DNA from: Bacteroidetes bacterium UBA1952
GTDB taxonomy: Bacteria; Bacteroidota; Bacteroidia; Chitinophagales; Chitinophagaceae
NCBI GenBank assembly: GCA_002336725.1
Contig: DDEO01000119.1
Span: 1-5,942 of the forward strand
Length of the DNA stretch: 5,942 bases
Direction of reading: 5' to 3'
This document shows positions 1 to 5,942 of this stretch, one piece after another. Position 1 is the stretch's first letter. Every line of letters starts with the position of its first letter. A model generated the notes under the pieces. It did no database searches. It saw only the letters and a program-made list of their open reading frames with translations, and was not told the origin of the DNA. Made by a program: the position numbers and the translations under genes.

Positions 1-67
1 CTGGACTATTTTCTGGATAGGCTCTTAGGGAAAGGCTTTGTGAGGCTATTGGACCTGAATTTAAGCG

Positions 68-86
68 GGAGGCTGCCGCAGCCGCC
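68..86 (-). terminator. GC-rich hairpin just after the small membrane gene
   Basis: GGCTGC (71-76) and GCAGCC (78-83) are perfect complements around a single base. The stem extends to 68-69/85-86 across one mismatch. It starts four bases past the TAG stop of the minus-strand gene, where a terminator would be expected. No T-run follows on the minus strand, so it is at best a weak or factor-assisted terminator, or an mRNA-stabilising stem. Confidence 0.25.
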
Positions 87-89
87 ACG

Positions 90-392
90 CTACTTTTTCA
101 TGTGGCTGATCATAAAAAGCGAAGAGCCGCAAATCACCAGAATGCCTGCCACAAAAACATAATCGGCGATGATTTCGAAGGCACGGTGGTTGATTTTTTC
201 CCGCAGCGAAAGGAAAGAAAGAAGGGTGCTGATGGTAAAAAGAACGATAGCGGCGGCGGAGAATCTGTCGATAAGATGCGGGTACAGAAAATCGCCGTCG
301 TTTACCGAAGTAAAAACGATGAAGCTAAAACCCAGCATGGTCGCCGAAACGGAAAGGATATGCTGGGAAAAATTGTTGTTGCGGGGGCGCAT
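90..392 (-). CDS. small three-helix integral membrane protein, function unknown
   Basis: I do not recognise a named family. From the ATG at 392 the product is 100 residues with three hydrophobic stretches, roughly residues 13-29, 44-63 and 75-96 (for example MLGFSFIVFTSV and AAIVLFTISTLLSFL). It has a basic, Asn-rich N-terminus and ends in HMKK, so it is probably an inner-membrane protein. There is no enzymatic motif and no periplasmic domain of any size. The frame stays open upstream, and a TTG at 477-479 would give 129 residues. I prefer the ATG because TTG starts are rare and the added stretch contains a TTTTCCGGAAA palindrome that otherwise recurs in intergenic DNA here. The extra residues do look protein-like, so the longer form is possible. 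No Shine-Dalgarno sequence precedes either start. It lies downstream of the adhesin on the same strand, but a terminator separates them, so co-transcription is unlikely. Confidence 0.55.
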   Translation of the reverse strand: MRPRNNNFSQHILSVSATMLGFSFIVFTSVNDGDFLYPHLIDRFSAAAIVLFTISTLLSFLSLREKINHRAFEIIADYVFVAGILVICGSSLFMISHMKK

Positions 393-522
393 GAGTGGAT
401 GGGGCTTTGAGAATAAATTTACGAAGCCGACAACCGTTTCCGGCAGGATATTTTCCGGAAATTTACGGTAGGAAAACAAAGGAACCCGCTCGGCTCCAGT
501 CAGAGCGAGCGTTGCGGATGCA

Positions 523-556
523 AAAGAGCGGCTCCTTTTTCAGGCAGCCGCTCTTT
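523..556 (-). terminator. intrinsic terminator of the adhesin gene, possibly bidirectional
   Basis: Two 11-base arms, AAAGAGCGGCT (523-533) and AGCCGCTCTTT (546-556), are perfectly complementary. An inner CCT/AGG pairing (534-536 with 542-544) continues the stem across a one-base bulge. It begins 22 bases after the adhesin TAA. On the minus strand an A-run precedes the stem and four T residues end it. On the plus strand the T-run is stronger (TTTCTTTTTT, 554-563), although no plus-strand gene reads into it. The structure is clear; termination activity is inferred. Confidence 0.8.
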
Positions 557-578
557 CTTTTTTAAATTTAAAAATACC

Positions 579-3500
579 TTACTGCTTCACCTCAAGCCTG
601 CGAACGGCAATCGCACCACCTTCCAGCTCGATGCGCAGCAGATAAATTCCGGAAGCCAGATGGCTGATGTCGAGGCGCTGTCCGGCACCATCGGTTACCG
701 GAACATTGCTAATGACCGCACCGGCGATGTCCAGAATACGAATCGCCTTCATGGCCTGTGCGTTGGTGTTCTGAACCGTAACAAAATGGCTGGCCGGGTT
801 CGGGAACAGCGTTATCTGTCCGTCGAGCGTTACGTTGTTGACTTTCACATTGCTCACCACAACGGTAGTCGTTACGCTGTCGGCACCGCAGCCATTCGCC
901 ACATAATAGGTAACGGTGTAAGTGCCGTTGGCCATATAGTTGTGCGTCGGGTTCAGGGCAATATCCGTGAAACCGTCGCCGAAGCGCCATTCGCGGGTGG
1001 TAACATTGGCAGACCCCGTTGCGGAGAAGGTGAAGACCGGCGACTGGTTGTTAACGGTGATGGCACCGGCTACCGGCAGCGGGTTGATGCTTACATTGAT
1101 GGTATCGCGTCCAATACAGCCGCTGGCGCTGGTTACGCGAACGTTGTAAGCACCGGCTGTGGAAACGCTGATCGTTCGTGTGGTTGCGCCGTTGCTCCAC
1201 AGATACGAAGAACCGGAGTTGGCGGCATCGAGGGTCAGCACGGCGTTGGCACAGATAGCGGTATCGTTGCCCAGGGCTACAACCGGTGTTGGATTGACAG
1301 TTACGTTGATGGTGTCGGCCCCTACACATCCGGCAGTATTGGTAACAAGCGCGATGTAGGTTCCGGAGTTGCGCACGGTAATCGTCCGGGAGGTTGCGCC
1401 TGTATTCCACATATAAGTAGCGCCGGTGTTAGCGGCATTGAGGGCCACTGAATTTCCGGAACAGATAGCGGTGTCGTTGCCGAGGTTTACCGTTGGGGCT
1501 GTTTTGTTGGTAATGATAACAGTGTCGCTGCCCACACATCCGCTTGCATTGGTAACGGTAACATAGTATTTACCGGCTGCGTTTACGGTAATCGTCTGGG
1601 TGGTAGCGCCGTTGCTCCACAGATGTGTAAGTCCGGGGTTTCCGGCATCGAAAGAGACAATGGCACCGGGGCAGACCGCCATATCGTTGCCCAGGTTTAC
1701 GGTGAGCGCAGCGCCTGCGGTAACGTTGATGGTATCGCGCCCGACACAGCCATTGGCATTGGTTACGACCACGTCATAAGTACCCGCAGCGTTTACGGTG
1801 ATGGTCTGTGTGGTAGCGCCGGTATTCCACAGATAAGTAGCGCCCGGATTTCCGGCATCCAGAGGCACCGAATTACCACCGCAAATGACGGTATCGTTGC
1901 CCAGGTTTACAGGCAGCGGTGCCACCGTTACGACAATCGTATCGCGGCCCACGCAGCCGGCGGCATTTGTTACGGCAACCGAATAAGTACCGGAAGCCGT
2001 AACGGCAAGGGTTTGGGTCGATGCCCCGCCCGGATTCCAGGAATAGGTAGCGCCCGGGTTTCCGGCATTGAGCGTGATGGAATTTCCGGAACAGAAAGTG
2101 GTATCGTTGCCCAGATTGACGGCAGGCGGAACGCCGGCGCAAAGCGTATTAAACGCAACGCCGGTTGACCAGCCGCTCTGCTGACCGGTAGCACACAGGC
2201 TGCGCACATAAACGGTATCGGTGCTCAAAGGCGCGAGGCCCGTAACGAAGGCGGCTGTTACGCCGGGGAGGGCTGTGCCGGAGGCAACCACACCGCCGGA
2301 ACGCACTTCATATTGATAGCCATTGGCCGGAGGCGGAACGGGGGCCGTCCAGTTTATTGTGGCCGTGGTAGCCGTAATGCCCGAAACGGTTACGCCGGTT
2401 GGGCCGGCACAAAATACCCCATCTACCGAAAAGCTGTCGAGCAAGATGTCGTCATAAAAATTGTTTGACAACGATTTATCTACACTAAAGCGGAACTGCG
2501 CGTTGGCGATGCCGTTGAAGGATGCCGGCAGGGTGATATTCTGCGTACGCCACGCGGCAGCGTTTGTGGTATCATCAAAAAGCGTTACCCATGCAGTTCC
2601 GTTGTAGCCTTCCAGCTTCAGATTATTGTTTGTACGTGGTTGCGTCTGCGTATTATTTTTAAACCAGTCAAACTTCACATAAGCACCGCTCAGGCTGGAA
2701 AGGTTAATTATCGGACTGGCGAGCGTTACGACCCCATTGAAAGGTGAAGATGCATCTACCCAGGTAAACGTGCCGGCGGGACGGCCATTTGTGGTAGTAC
2801 CGTAAGCAAAACCAGTACCAAACTTCCAAAACATAGTAGCAGTCGTGCTATTGATAGAATTGGTATTAGTCCAGCAGTTGGGCAGTGCACCAGTATTAAA
2901 GCCCTCTGCAAAAGGAGCGGCATACGTTGCGCAGGCCGTGGTAAAGGTGCGGCCCGGTGTCCAGACACTAGTGTCGCCGGGGCCACAGATGCCCCGAACA
3001 TAAACCGTATAAGTAGTAACTGGAGAAAGGCCCGTTACGGTCGCCGTAGTAATACCGGCAGCAGTATTTCCGGATGCGGCCAGACCAGTTGCTCCGGAAC
3101 CCGCAGTACCAGAAGAGCGTACCTCGTAGCGATAGCCGGCGGCAGGTGCAGGCGTGGGCGCATTCCAGCTGATAACTGCGCCGGCATTGGTGATAGAGCC
3201 AGTCGTAACCGTACCGGGAGTTATGCAACTGGGTACATCCATAACGGTAAATTCGTCAATACCCTGATCCAAAATACCTCCCCCGTAATTGGAGTTGGAG
3301 GCAAAACGGAACAAGACCGTCTGACCGGCATAAGCAGCCAAGCTAATGGTATTCTGCGTCCAGAAAGATGTAGAGTTAGTGGTCGCAAATGTAGAGTTGC
3401 TGGTGCTGTGCTGATAAATAGAAGTCCAGGTGGCGCCGTTATCGGTACTGATAAGCACCTGAAGCGGGTATGGGTCAGATCCAGAAGCGCCAGTTGTTCC

Positions 3501-4532
3501 CTTATATCCGTCATTTCCAAGCCAGTAATAATATTGAAGCTGCTTGCCCGCGCCGCTCAAATCGAAAGAGGGCGTTTGCAATCTGTAAGTATTGCTGCTG
3601 GTAGATGCCAGATATACATACAGATAAACAAAGCCGGTGCCGGCGAAAGGCGCACTTGCACCATAAGTAGCATCTGACGCTGTACCAACCCAGTTGTAAC
3701 TACTGGATCCGCTGTTGGCCGCCAGCCAGCAAGGCGGAAGACCGCTCGATAGGAAGCTTTCCAGATAAGGGTAAGTAGTGATAACGGGACAGGCAGTTGT
3801 AAAGCTGTTCATAGCCGACCAGGAACTGGTATCGCCGGGGCCGCAAACGCTGCGAACCCACCAGTTGTAAGCCGTAGAAGGAGTTAAGCCGGTAGCCGTA
3901 TAGGGATTCGTTACCGCCCCGGTGCGGGTGTTGGTCGCAGAACCGAGCGTGCTGCTGGTGCCATATTCTACCTGATAATCCGGAGCCGTGCCGGTCCAGG
4001 CCAGCGTAGCATCGGTGGTTGTAATACCGGAAACAGCCGGTGCAGTCGGCTTGGCGCAGGTGGCGATGCTGAACGTGCCCGGACACGGACTCTGCGGCGA
4101 GGGCCAGGTGTCGAACATCAGGTAATACGTCGTCCCGGCCGTTACCGTTACGGTTACGGTCTTTGTAATCGCAGAACTGGTTACATTGCCCACACAGTTG
4201 GTGCCGGCAGTCGTGGGGCAACCATCAAACACAAAAATGCCCACATAGGATGTTGAGGGAGATCCATCATAGGAAATCTCTATAGCACCGCTTGTCGTGG
4301 GCGTAAAAGTATAAAGGGCTTCGTAGCCGCCGTAGTAGAGGGTACTGCCACACGAAGAGGTTACGTTGGAAGACGTAATGTCGTTGGTGGTACCGCATAC
4401 GACAGCCTGGTTGAACACCGGCAACGACGCGATGGCCGTCGCGTTCGGACAGGTCGTGGCCGCTGCCTGCCCTGCCGAAAACAGCAGCGCCAGCGAAACT
4501 CCGAGTGTGGAAAGTAGCTTTTTAAGTCTCAT
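579..4532 (-). CDS. multidomain secreted adhesin-like protein (FN3, MAM/cleaved-adhesin-like, Ig-like repeats, PKD) with T9SS type A sorting domain
   Basis: This 1317-residue protein has a complete ATG-to-TAA frame and is probably exported by Sec and then the type IX secretion system to the cell surface or medium. Visible modules: signal peptide (1 to about 25, KK then a hydrophobic core and AAA); a Cys-containing beta-sandwich resembling pre-peptidase C-terminal domains (26-159); FN3 (161-247); MAM/cleaved-adhesin-like (248-435, with GLPPCW and IDEFTV); FN3 (436-533); a second MAM-like module (534-707, with GALPNCW and LDSFSV); FN3 (708-798); five Ig-like repeats (803-1152); PKD (about 1153-1228, WRFGDG and NPTHNY); and the T9SS type A domain (about 1236-1317, FPNP at 1243-1246, GIYLLRI at 1295-1301). 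The first two FN3 modules share CGPGDTS; the third has CATGQQS at that place. No protease, glycosidase or other catalytic motif is visible, so adhesion, matrix or glycan binding is the likely role; the ligand is unknown. panB lies 303 bp upstream and seems unrelated. No Shine-Dalgarno sequence precedes the ATG; the leader is AT-rich. A separately transcribed monocistron is the simplest reading. Confidence 0.93.
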   Translation of the reverse strand: MRLKKLLSTLGVSLALLFSAGQAAATTCPNATAIASLPVFNQAVVCGTTNDITSSNVTSSCGSTLYYGGYEALYTFTPTTSGAIEISYDGSPSTSYVGIFVFDGCPTTAGTNCVGNVTSSAITKTVTVTVTAGTTYYLMFDTWPSPQSPCPGTFSIATCAKPTAPAVSGITTTDATLAWTGTAPDYQVEYGTSSTLGSATNTRTGAVTNPYTATGLTPSTAYNWWVRSVCGPGDTSSWSAMNSFTTACPVITTYPYLESFLSSGLPPCWLAANSGSSSYNWVGTASDATYGASAPFAGTGFVYLYVYLASTSSNTYRLQTPSFDLSGAGKQLQYYYWLGNDGYKGTTGASGSDPYPLQVLISTDNGATWTSIYQHSTSNSTFATTNSTSFWTQNTISLAAYAGQTVLFRFASNSNYGGGILDQGIDEFTVMDVPSCITPGTVTTGSITNAGAVISWNAPTPAPAAGYRYEVRSSGTAGSGATGLAASGNTAAGITTATVTGLSPVTTYTVYVRGICGPGDTSVWTPGRTFTTACATYAAPFAEGFNTGALPNCWTNTNSINSTTATMFWKFGTGFAYGTTTNGRPAGTFTWVDASSPFNGVVTLASPIINLSSLSGAYVKFDWFKNNTQTQPRTNNNLKLEGYNGTAWVTLFDDTTNAAAWRTQNITLPASFNGIANAQFRFSVDKSLSNNFYDDILLDSFSVDGVFCAGPTGVTVSGITATTATINWTAPVPPPANGYQYEVRSGGVVASGTALPGVTAAFVTGLAPLSTDTVYVRSLCATGQQSGWSTGVAFNTLCAGVPPAVNLGNDTTFCSGNSITLNAGNPGATYSWNPGGASTQTLAVTASGTYSVAVTNAAGCVGRDTIVVTVAPLPVNLGNDTVICGGNSVPLDAGNPGATYLWNTGATTQTITVNAAGTYDVVVTNANGCVGRDTINVTAGAALTVNLGNDMAVCPGAIVSFDAGNPGLTHLWSNGATTQTITVNAAGKYYVTVTNASGCVGSDTVIITNKTAPTVNLGNDTAICSGNSVALNAANTGATYMWNTGATSRTITVRNSGTYIALVTNTAGCVGADTINVTVNPTPVVALGNDTAICANAVLTLDAANSGSSYLWSNGATTRTISVSTAGAYNVRVTSASGCIGRDTINVSINPLPVAGAITVNNQSPVFTFSATGSANVTTREWRFGDGFTDIALNPTHNYMANGTYTVTYYVANGCGADSVTTTVVVSNVKVNNVTLDGQITLFPNPASHFVTVQNTNAQAMKAIRILDIAGAVISNVPVTDGAGQRLDISHLASGIYLLRIELEGGAIAVRRLEVKQ
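1077..2126 (-). repeat. five tandem 210-bp repeats encoding 70-residue Ig-like modules
   Basis: The LGND motif recurs at adhesin residues 807, 877, 947, 1017 and 1087, exactly 70 apart. In the DNA the matching TCGTTGCC block recurs at 2103, 1893, 1683, 1473 and 1263, exactly 210 bp apart. Each unit reads LGND.x.C, then an NAGNPGATY-like segment, LWNTGATTQT, a TYxVxVT strand, GCVGxDTI and VT. Each has two cysteines 45-46 residues apart, fitting the conserved disulfide of an Ig-like fold. The DNA remains similar between copies, especially in the central part of units 2 and 3, consistent with tandem duplication. Such modules usually act as a stalk that holds the binding domains away from the outer membrane. 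Confidence 0.92.
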
Positions 4533-4835
4533 ATAAACAAAGAGGGCCTACTTTATTAGCGGGTTTTCGGCACTATCCCGTTTTGAAGAAAAGTTTTCTG
4601 ATGAATGCCTCCCGACACCGCAACCGACGGCGCAACAACAGGCGAACGGTAAAATTAACTAATTCTGAGGGTAACAATTCTTTTAGAATCAGAAATTTAT
4701 CTGTAAAAAGCGCCGCCGCTGTTTCTGCAGTATGCTTCCCGCCCAAAATTGCCCATGCAGCAGGCCGGATACCGGCGATTTTCCGGAAACAGATACCCCG
4801 GTTCCGCCGCACACGCCTTCCTGACCGGCATACGC
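4533..4835. other. 303-bp gap between panB and the adhesin gene
   Basis: I see no convincing gene here. It should hold the end of the panB transcript and the adhesin promoter, but no good match to the Bacteroidota TTG...TAnnTTTG promoter is visible. Structures present: GCCGG-ATA-CCGGC (4764-4776), directly followed by GATTTTCCGGAAA with the TTTTCCGGAAA palindrome at 4779-4789; a small hairpin ATTCT-TTT-AGAAT (4677-4689) nested in TTCTGA/TCAGAA (4663-4668/4689-4694); and AGCG-CCGC-CGCT (4709-4720). A minus-strand open frame runs from a TTG overlapping the panB stop to about 4573. It is Arg-rich in parts, has no ATG start, and I do not call it a gene. Confidence 0.6.
4704..4720 (-). terminator. 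weak terminator-like hairpin downstream of panB
   Basis: Read on the minus strand, AGCG-GCGG-CGCT is followed at once by five T residues, 115 bases after the panB stop codon. The stem has only four GC-rich base pairs, so this is a tentative candidate for the end of the panB transcript. It is the only stem in the gap that a T-run follows on the minus strand. Confidence 0.25.
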
Positions 4836-5651
4836 TCAATATTGCTCCTCGCTGTTCGGAAAATCCTTGGTTTTCACATCGCGGATATAGCTTTCTACCG
4901 CGCCCTTCATCTCGTCATAGAGATTGAGATAGCGGCGCAGAAAACGGGGCGAAAAGTTTTTGGTAATGCCCAGCAAATCGTGAATGACGAGCACCTGCCC
5001 ATCCACCCCGCCGCCCGCACCGATGCCAATCACCGGGATAGACACCGATTTTGCTACCTGCTCGCCGAGCGCCGCCGGAATTTTTTCCAATACAATTGAA
5101 AAGCAACCGGCTTTTTCGAGCAGCGCCGCATTTTCCAGCAAAAGCGCCGCTTCTGCCTCTTCTTTAGCCCGCACCGAGTAGGTACCAAACTGATAAATGC
5201 TTTGCGGGGTCAGCCCCAGATGCCCCATCACCGGCACGCCTGCCGAGATAATGCGGCGGATGCTTTCTTCTACCTCTGCCCCACCCTCGAGCTTAATGGC
5301 GTGTGCGCCCGATTCCTTCATGATGCGAATGGCCGAGTGTAGTGCCTGTTTGGAATCGCCCTGATAAGAGCCAAAGGGCAAATCCACGACGACCAACGCC
5401 CGGTTTACGCCCCGCACCACGCTCTGCGCGTGATAGATCATCTGATCGAGCGTGATGGGCAGCGTCGTCTCGTGGCCGGCCATCACGTTGGAAGCCGAGT
5501 CGCCTACCAGCAACACATCAATACCGCCATCGTCGAGCACCCGCGCCATAGAGAAGTCATAGGCGGTGAGCATCGATATCGGCTCGCCGCGCTTTTTCAT
5601 CGCCTGAAGGGTGTGGGTGGTTACTTTCTTGATTTCGCTGTGAACAGACAT
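4836..5651 (-). CDS. panB: 3-methyl-2-oxobutanoate hydroxymethyltransferase (ketopantoate hydroxymethyltransferase, EC 2.1.2.11)
   Basis: This cytoplasmic enzyme transfers a hydroxymethyl group from 5,10-methylenetetrahydrofolate to 3-methyl-2-oxobutanoate (alpha-ketoisovalerate), giving ketopantoate, the first committed step to pantothenate and coenzyme A. The 271 residues match the usual full length (E. coli PanB is about 264). Signature segments: MLTAYDFSMA (27-36), LLVGDSASNVMAGH (47-60), VVVDLPFGSYQG (87-98), AIKLEGG (118-124), PVMGHLGLTPQS (140-151), VLEKIP (187-192) and IGIGAGGGVDGQVLV (208-222). By correspondence with the known enzyme, D51, D90 and E122 should bind Mg2+, K120 contacts substrate and E189 is the catalytic acid/base; all are present. 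The ATG at 5651 gives the expected N-terminus (KKVTTHTLQAMK). No Shine-Dalgarno sequence precedes it, as is usual in this phylum. panC and panD are not in the window, so panB is probably transcribed alone or first in its unit. Confidence 0.98.
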   Translation of the reverse strand: MSVHSEIKKVTTHTLQAMKKRGEPISMLTAYDFSMARVLDDGGIDVLLVGDSASNVMAGHETTLPITLDQMIYHAQSVVRGVNRALVVVDLPFGSYQGDSKQALHSAIRIMKESGAHAIKLEGGAEVEESIRRIISAGVPVMGHLGLTPQSIYQFGTYSVRAKEEAEAALLLENAALLEKAGCFSIVLEKIPAALGEQVAKSVSIPVIGIGAGGGVDGQVLVIHDLLGITKNFSPRFLRRYLNLYDEMKGAVESYIRDVKTKDFPNSEEQY

Positions 5652-5670
5652 GGAGAGACAGTGTGAGCGC

Positions 5671-5702
5671 CAAAGTTCTAATTCTGCTTTCTAAGAACCA
5701 AA
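5671..5702 (-). promoter_or_regulatory. candidate Bacteroidota-type panB promoter
   Basis: On the minus strand, TTTG (5702-5699) stands 20 bases before GAACTTTG (5678-5671). This fits the Bacteroidota primary sigma-factor pattern of a TTTG/TTG box near -33 and TAnnTTTG near -7, with one mismatch (G for T in the -7 box). Transcription would start near 5664, leaving a leader of only about a dozen bases before the ATG at 5651. The match is by eye only. Confidence 0.35.
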
Positions 5703-5780
5703 CCGCAGTTGCCGCCCGGTATTTTCCGGATTTCAGACACCATCCGGCAGCCGGTTTGCGGCCTTCCCGCCCGGCAAGAT

Positions 5781-5802
5781 GCCTTTATAGAAGGCTTTTT
5801 TT
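5781..5802 (+). terminator. small hairpin followed by seven T residues (terminator-like)
   Basis: GCCTT (5781-5785) pairs with AAGGC (5791-5795) around TATAG, and TTTTTTT follows (5796-5802) on the plus strand. A competing stem pairs GCCTTC (5761-5766) with GAAGGC (5790-5795). No plus-strand gene precedes it, so if it terminates anything it may insulate against antisense transcription; it could also be chance. The following bases form another TTTTCCGGAAA palindrome (5799-5809). Confidence 0.3.
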
Positions 5803-5822
5803 CCGGAAAACAGCAGCGTCTT

Positions 5823-5929
5823 ATACCATTTAGACAGCTAAATCACGCATCGTTAGCCTCACCCCCGGCCCCTCTCCGAAGGAGAGGGGGGCCGAATTGC
5901 AGTGTTCATTTTAGCTGTCCATTTGGTGT
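5823..5929. mobile_element. 107-bp MITE-like or insertion-sequence-remnant element with imperfect terminal inverted repeats
   Basis: The arms at 5823-5842 and 5910-5929 are inverted copies matching at 16 of 20 positions, including a perfect 10-base core, GACAGCTAAA (5833-5842) and TTTAGCTGTC (5910-5919). The left arm also folds on itself (ATTTAG-ACAG-CTAAAT, 5828-5843). Between them is a strong GC-rich palindrome and no coding sequence. This layout suits a miniature inverted-repeat element or the collapsed ends of a transposon. No target-site duplication could be confirmed, and the window ends 13 bases later. Confidence 0.4.
5866..5894. repeat. REP-like GC-rich palindrome
   Basis: CCCCTCTCC (5869-5877) pairs perfectly with GGAGAGGGG (5881-5889) over the loop GAA. 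After a two-base GG bulge, CGG (5866-5868) pairs with CCG (5892-5894). The preceding CCTCACCCCCGG followed by such a stem resembles a palindrome family that I recall as dispersed through many bacterial genomes. Its copy number here cannot be judged from one window. No T-run follows on either strand, so it is not a standard intrinsic terminator. Confidence 0.6.
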
Positions 5930-5942
5930 TACATCCCAAAAA

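Noticed and set aside
1..162. Plus-strand frame open from the window edge to a TAA at 160-162, and a minus-strand frame running off the left edge from about 97
   Set aside because: Both are short, without a recognisable motif or an ATG near the edge. The plus frame overlaps the end of the membrane gene antisense. Too little sequence to support a partial gene.
102..410. Plus-strand frame rich in Lys and Arg opposite the small membrane gene
   Set aside because: It is codon-aligned antisense to hydrophobic codons, which produces charged residues by complementarity. The minus-strand product has three clear membrane segments.
660..1451. Long plus-strand open frame (263 codons) opposite the Ig/PKD/T9SS part of the adhesin
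   Set aside because: It is antisense to a clearly coding region. Its repeated segments mirror the 210-bp repeats, and it has no recognisable domain.
1077..2126. Regularly spaced repeat resembling a CRISPR array at first glance
   Set aside because: The period is 210 bp, the units are translated in frame throughout, and there are no short identical repeats separated by unique spacers.
1623..2168. Plus-strand open frame (181 codons) opposite the Ig-like repeats
   Set aside because: It is an antisense shadow of the repeats. Its apparent internal repetition comes from the same 210-bp units.
4538..4545. CCTCTTTG on the minus strand as a -7 box for the adhesin gene
   Set aside because: It would place the transcription start at or beyond the ATG, and no TTG/TTTG box lies at the proper distance upstream.
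5652..5942. Possible riboswitch or structured leader controlling panB
   Set aside because: The candidate promoter would leave a leader of only about a dozen bases. The upstream hairpins do not resemble a known riboswitch core and probably lie outside the transcript.

Overview
The window looks like ordinary chromosome from a member of the Bacteroidota, probably an environmental lineage of the Chitinophaga/Sphingobacterium type. The main evidence is the large surface protein, which ends in a type A sorting domain of the type IX secretion system (T9SS), a system confined to this phylum. Start codons without Shine-Dalgarno sequences and a promoter-like TTTG...CTTTG pair upstream of panB agree with this.

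All three genes I support are on the minus strand, so they read from right to left. Positions 5652-5942 are non-coding: a candidate panB promoter, a small hairpin followed by a T-run, and at the right edge a short palindromic element bounded by imperfect inverted repeats (REP- or MITE-like). panB (4836-5651) encodes ketopantoate hydroxymethyltransferase, the first committed enzyme of pantothenate and coenzyme A synthesis, and keeps all its active-site residues. A 303-bp gap (4533-4835) follows. Then comes a 1317-residue secreted adhesin-like protein (579-4532) with a signal peptide, an N-terminal beta-sandwich, alternating fibronectin III and MAM/cleaved-adhesin-like modules, five Ig-like repeats of exactly 70 residues, a PKD domain and the T9SS C-terminal domain. 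A clear hairpin terminator closes it at 523-556. The last gene (about 90-392) encodes a small three-helix membrane protein that I cannot name.

The genes do not form an obvious functional unit: panB is housekeeping, the adhesin is a cell-surface structural protein with no enzymatic domain, and the gaps and terminator suggest separate transcription. I see no defence system, CRISPR array, tRNA or rRNA, and no convincing undescribed system. The most notable points are the strictly periodic Ig array with putative O-glycosylation sequons at fixed positions, the right-edge palindromic element, and a recurring TTTTCCGGAAA palindrome in gene-flanking DNA.
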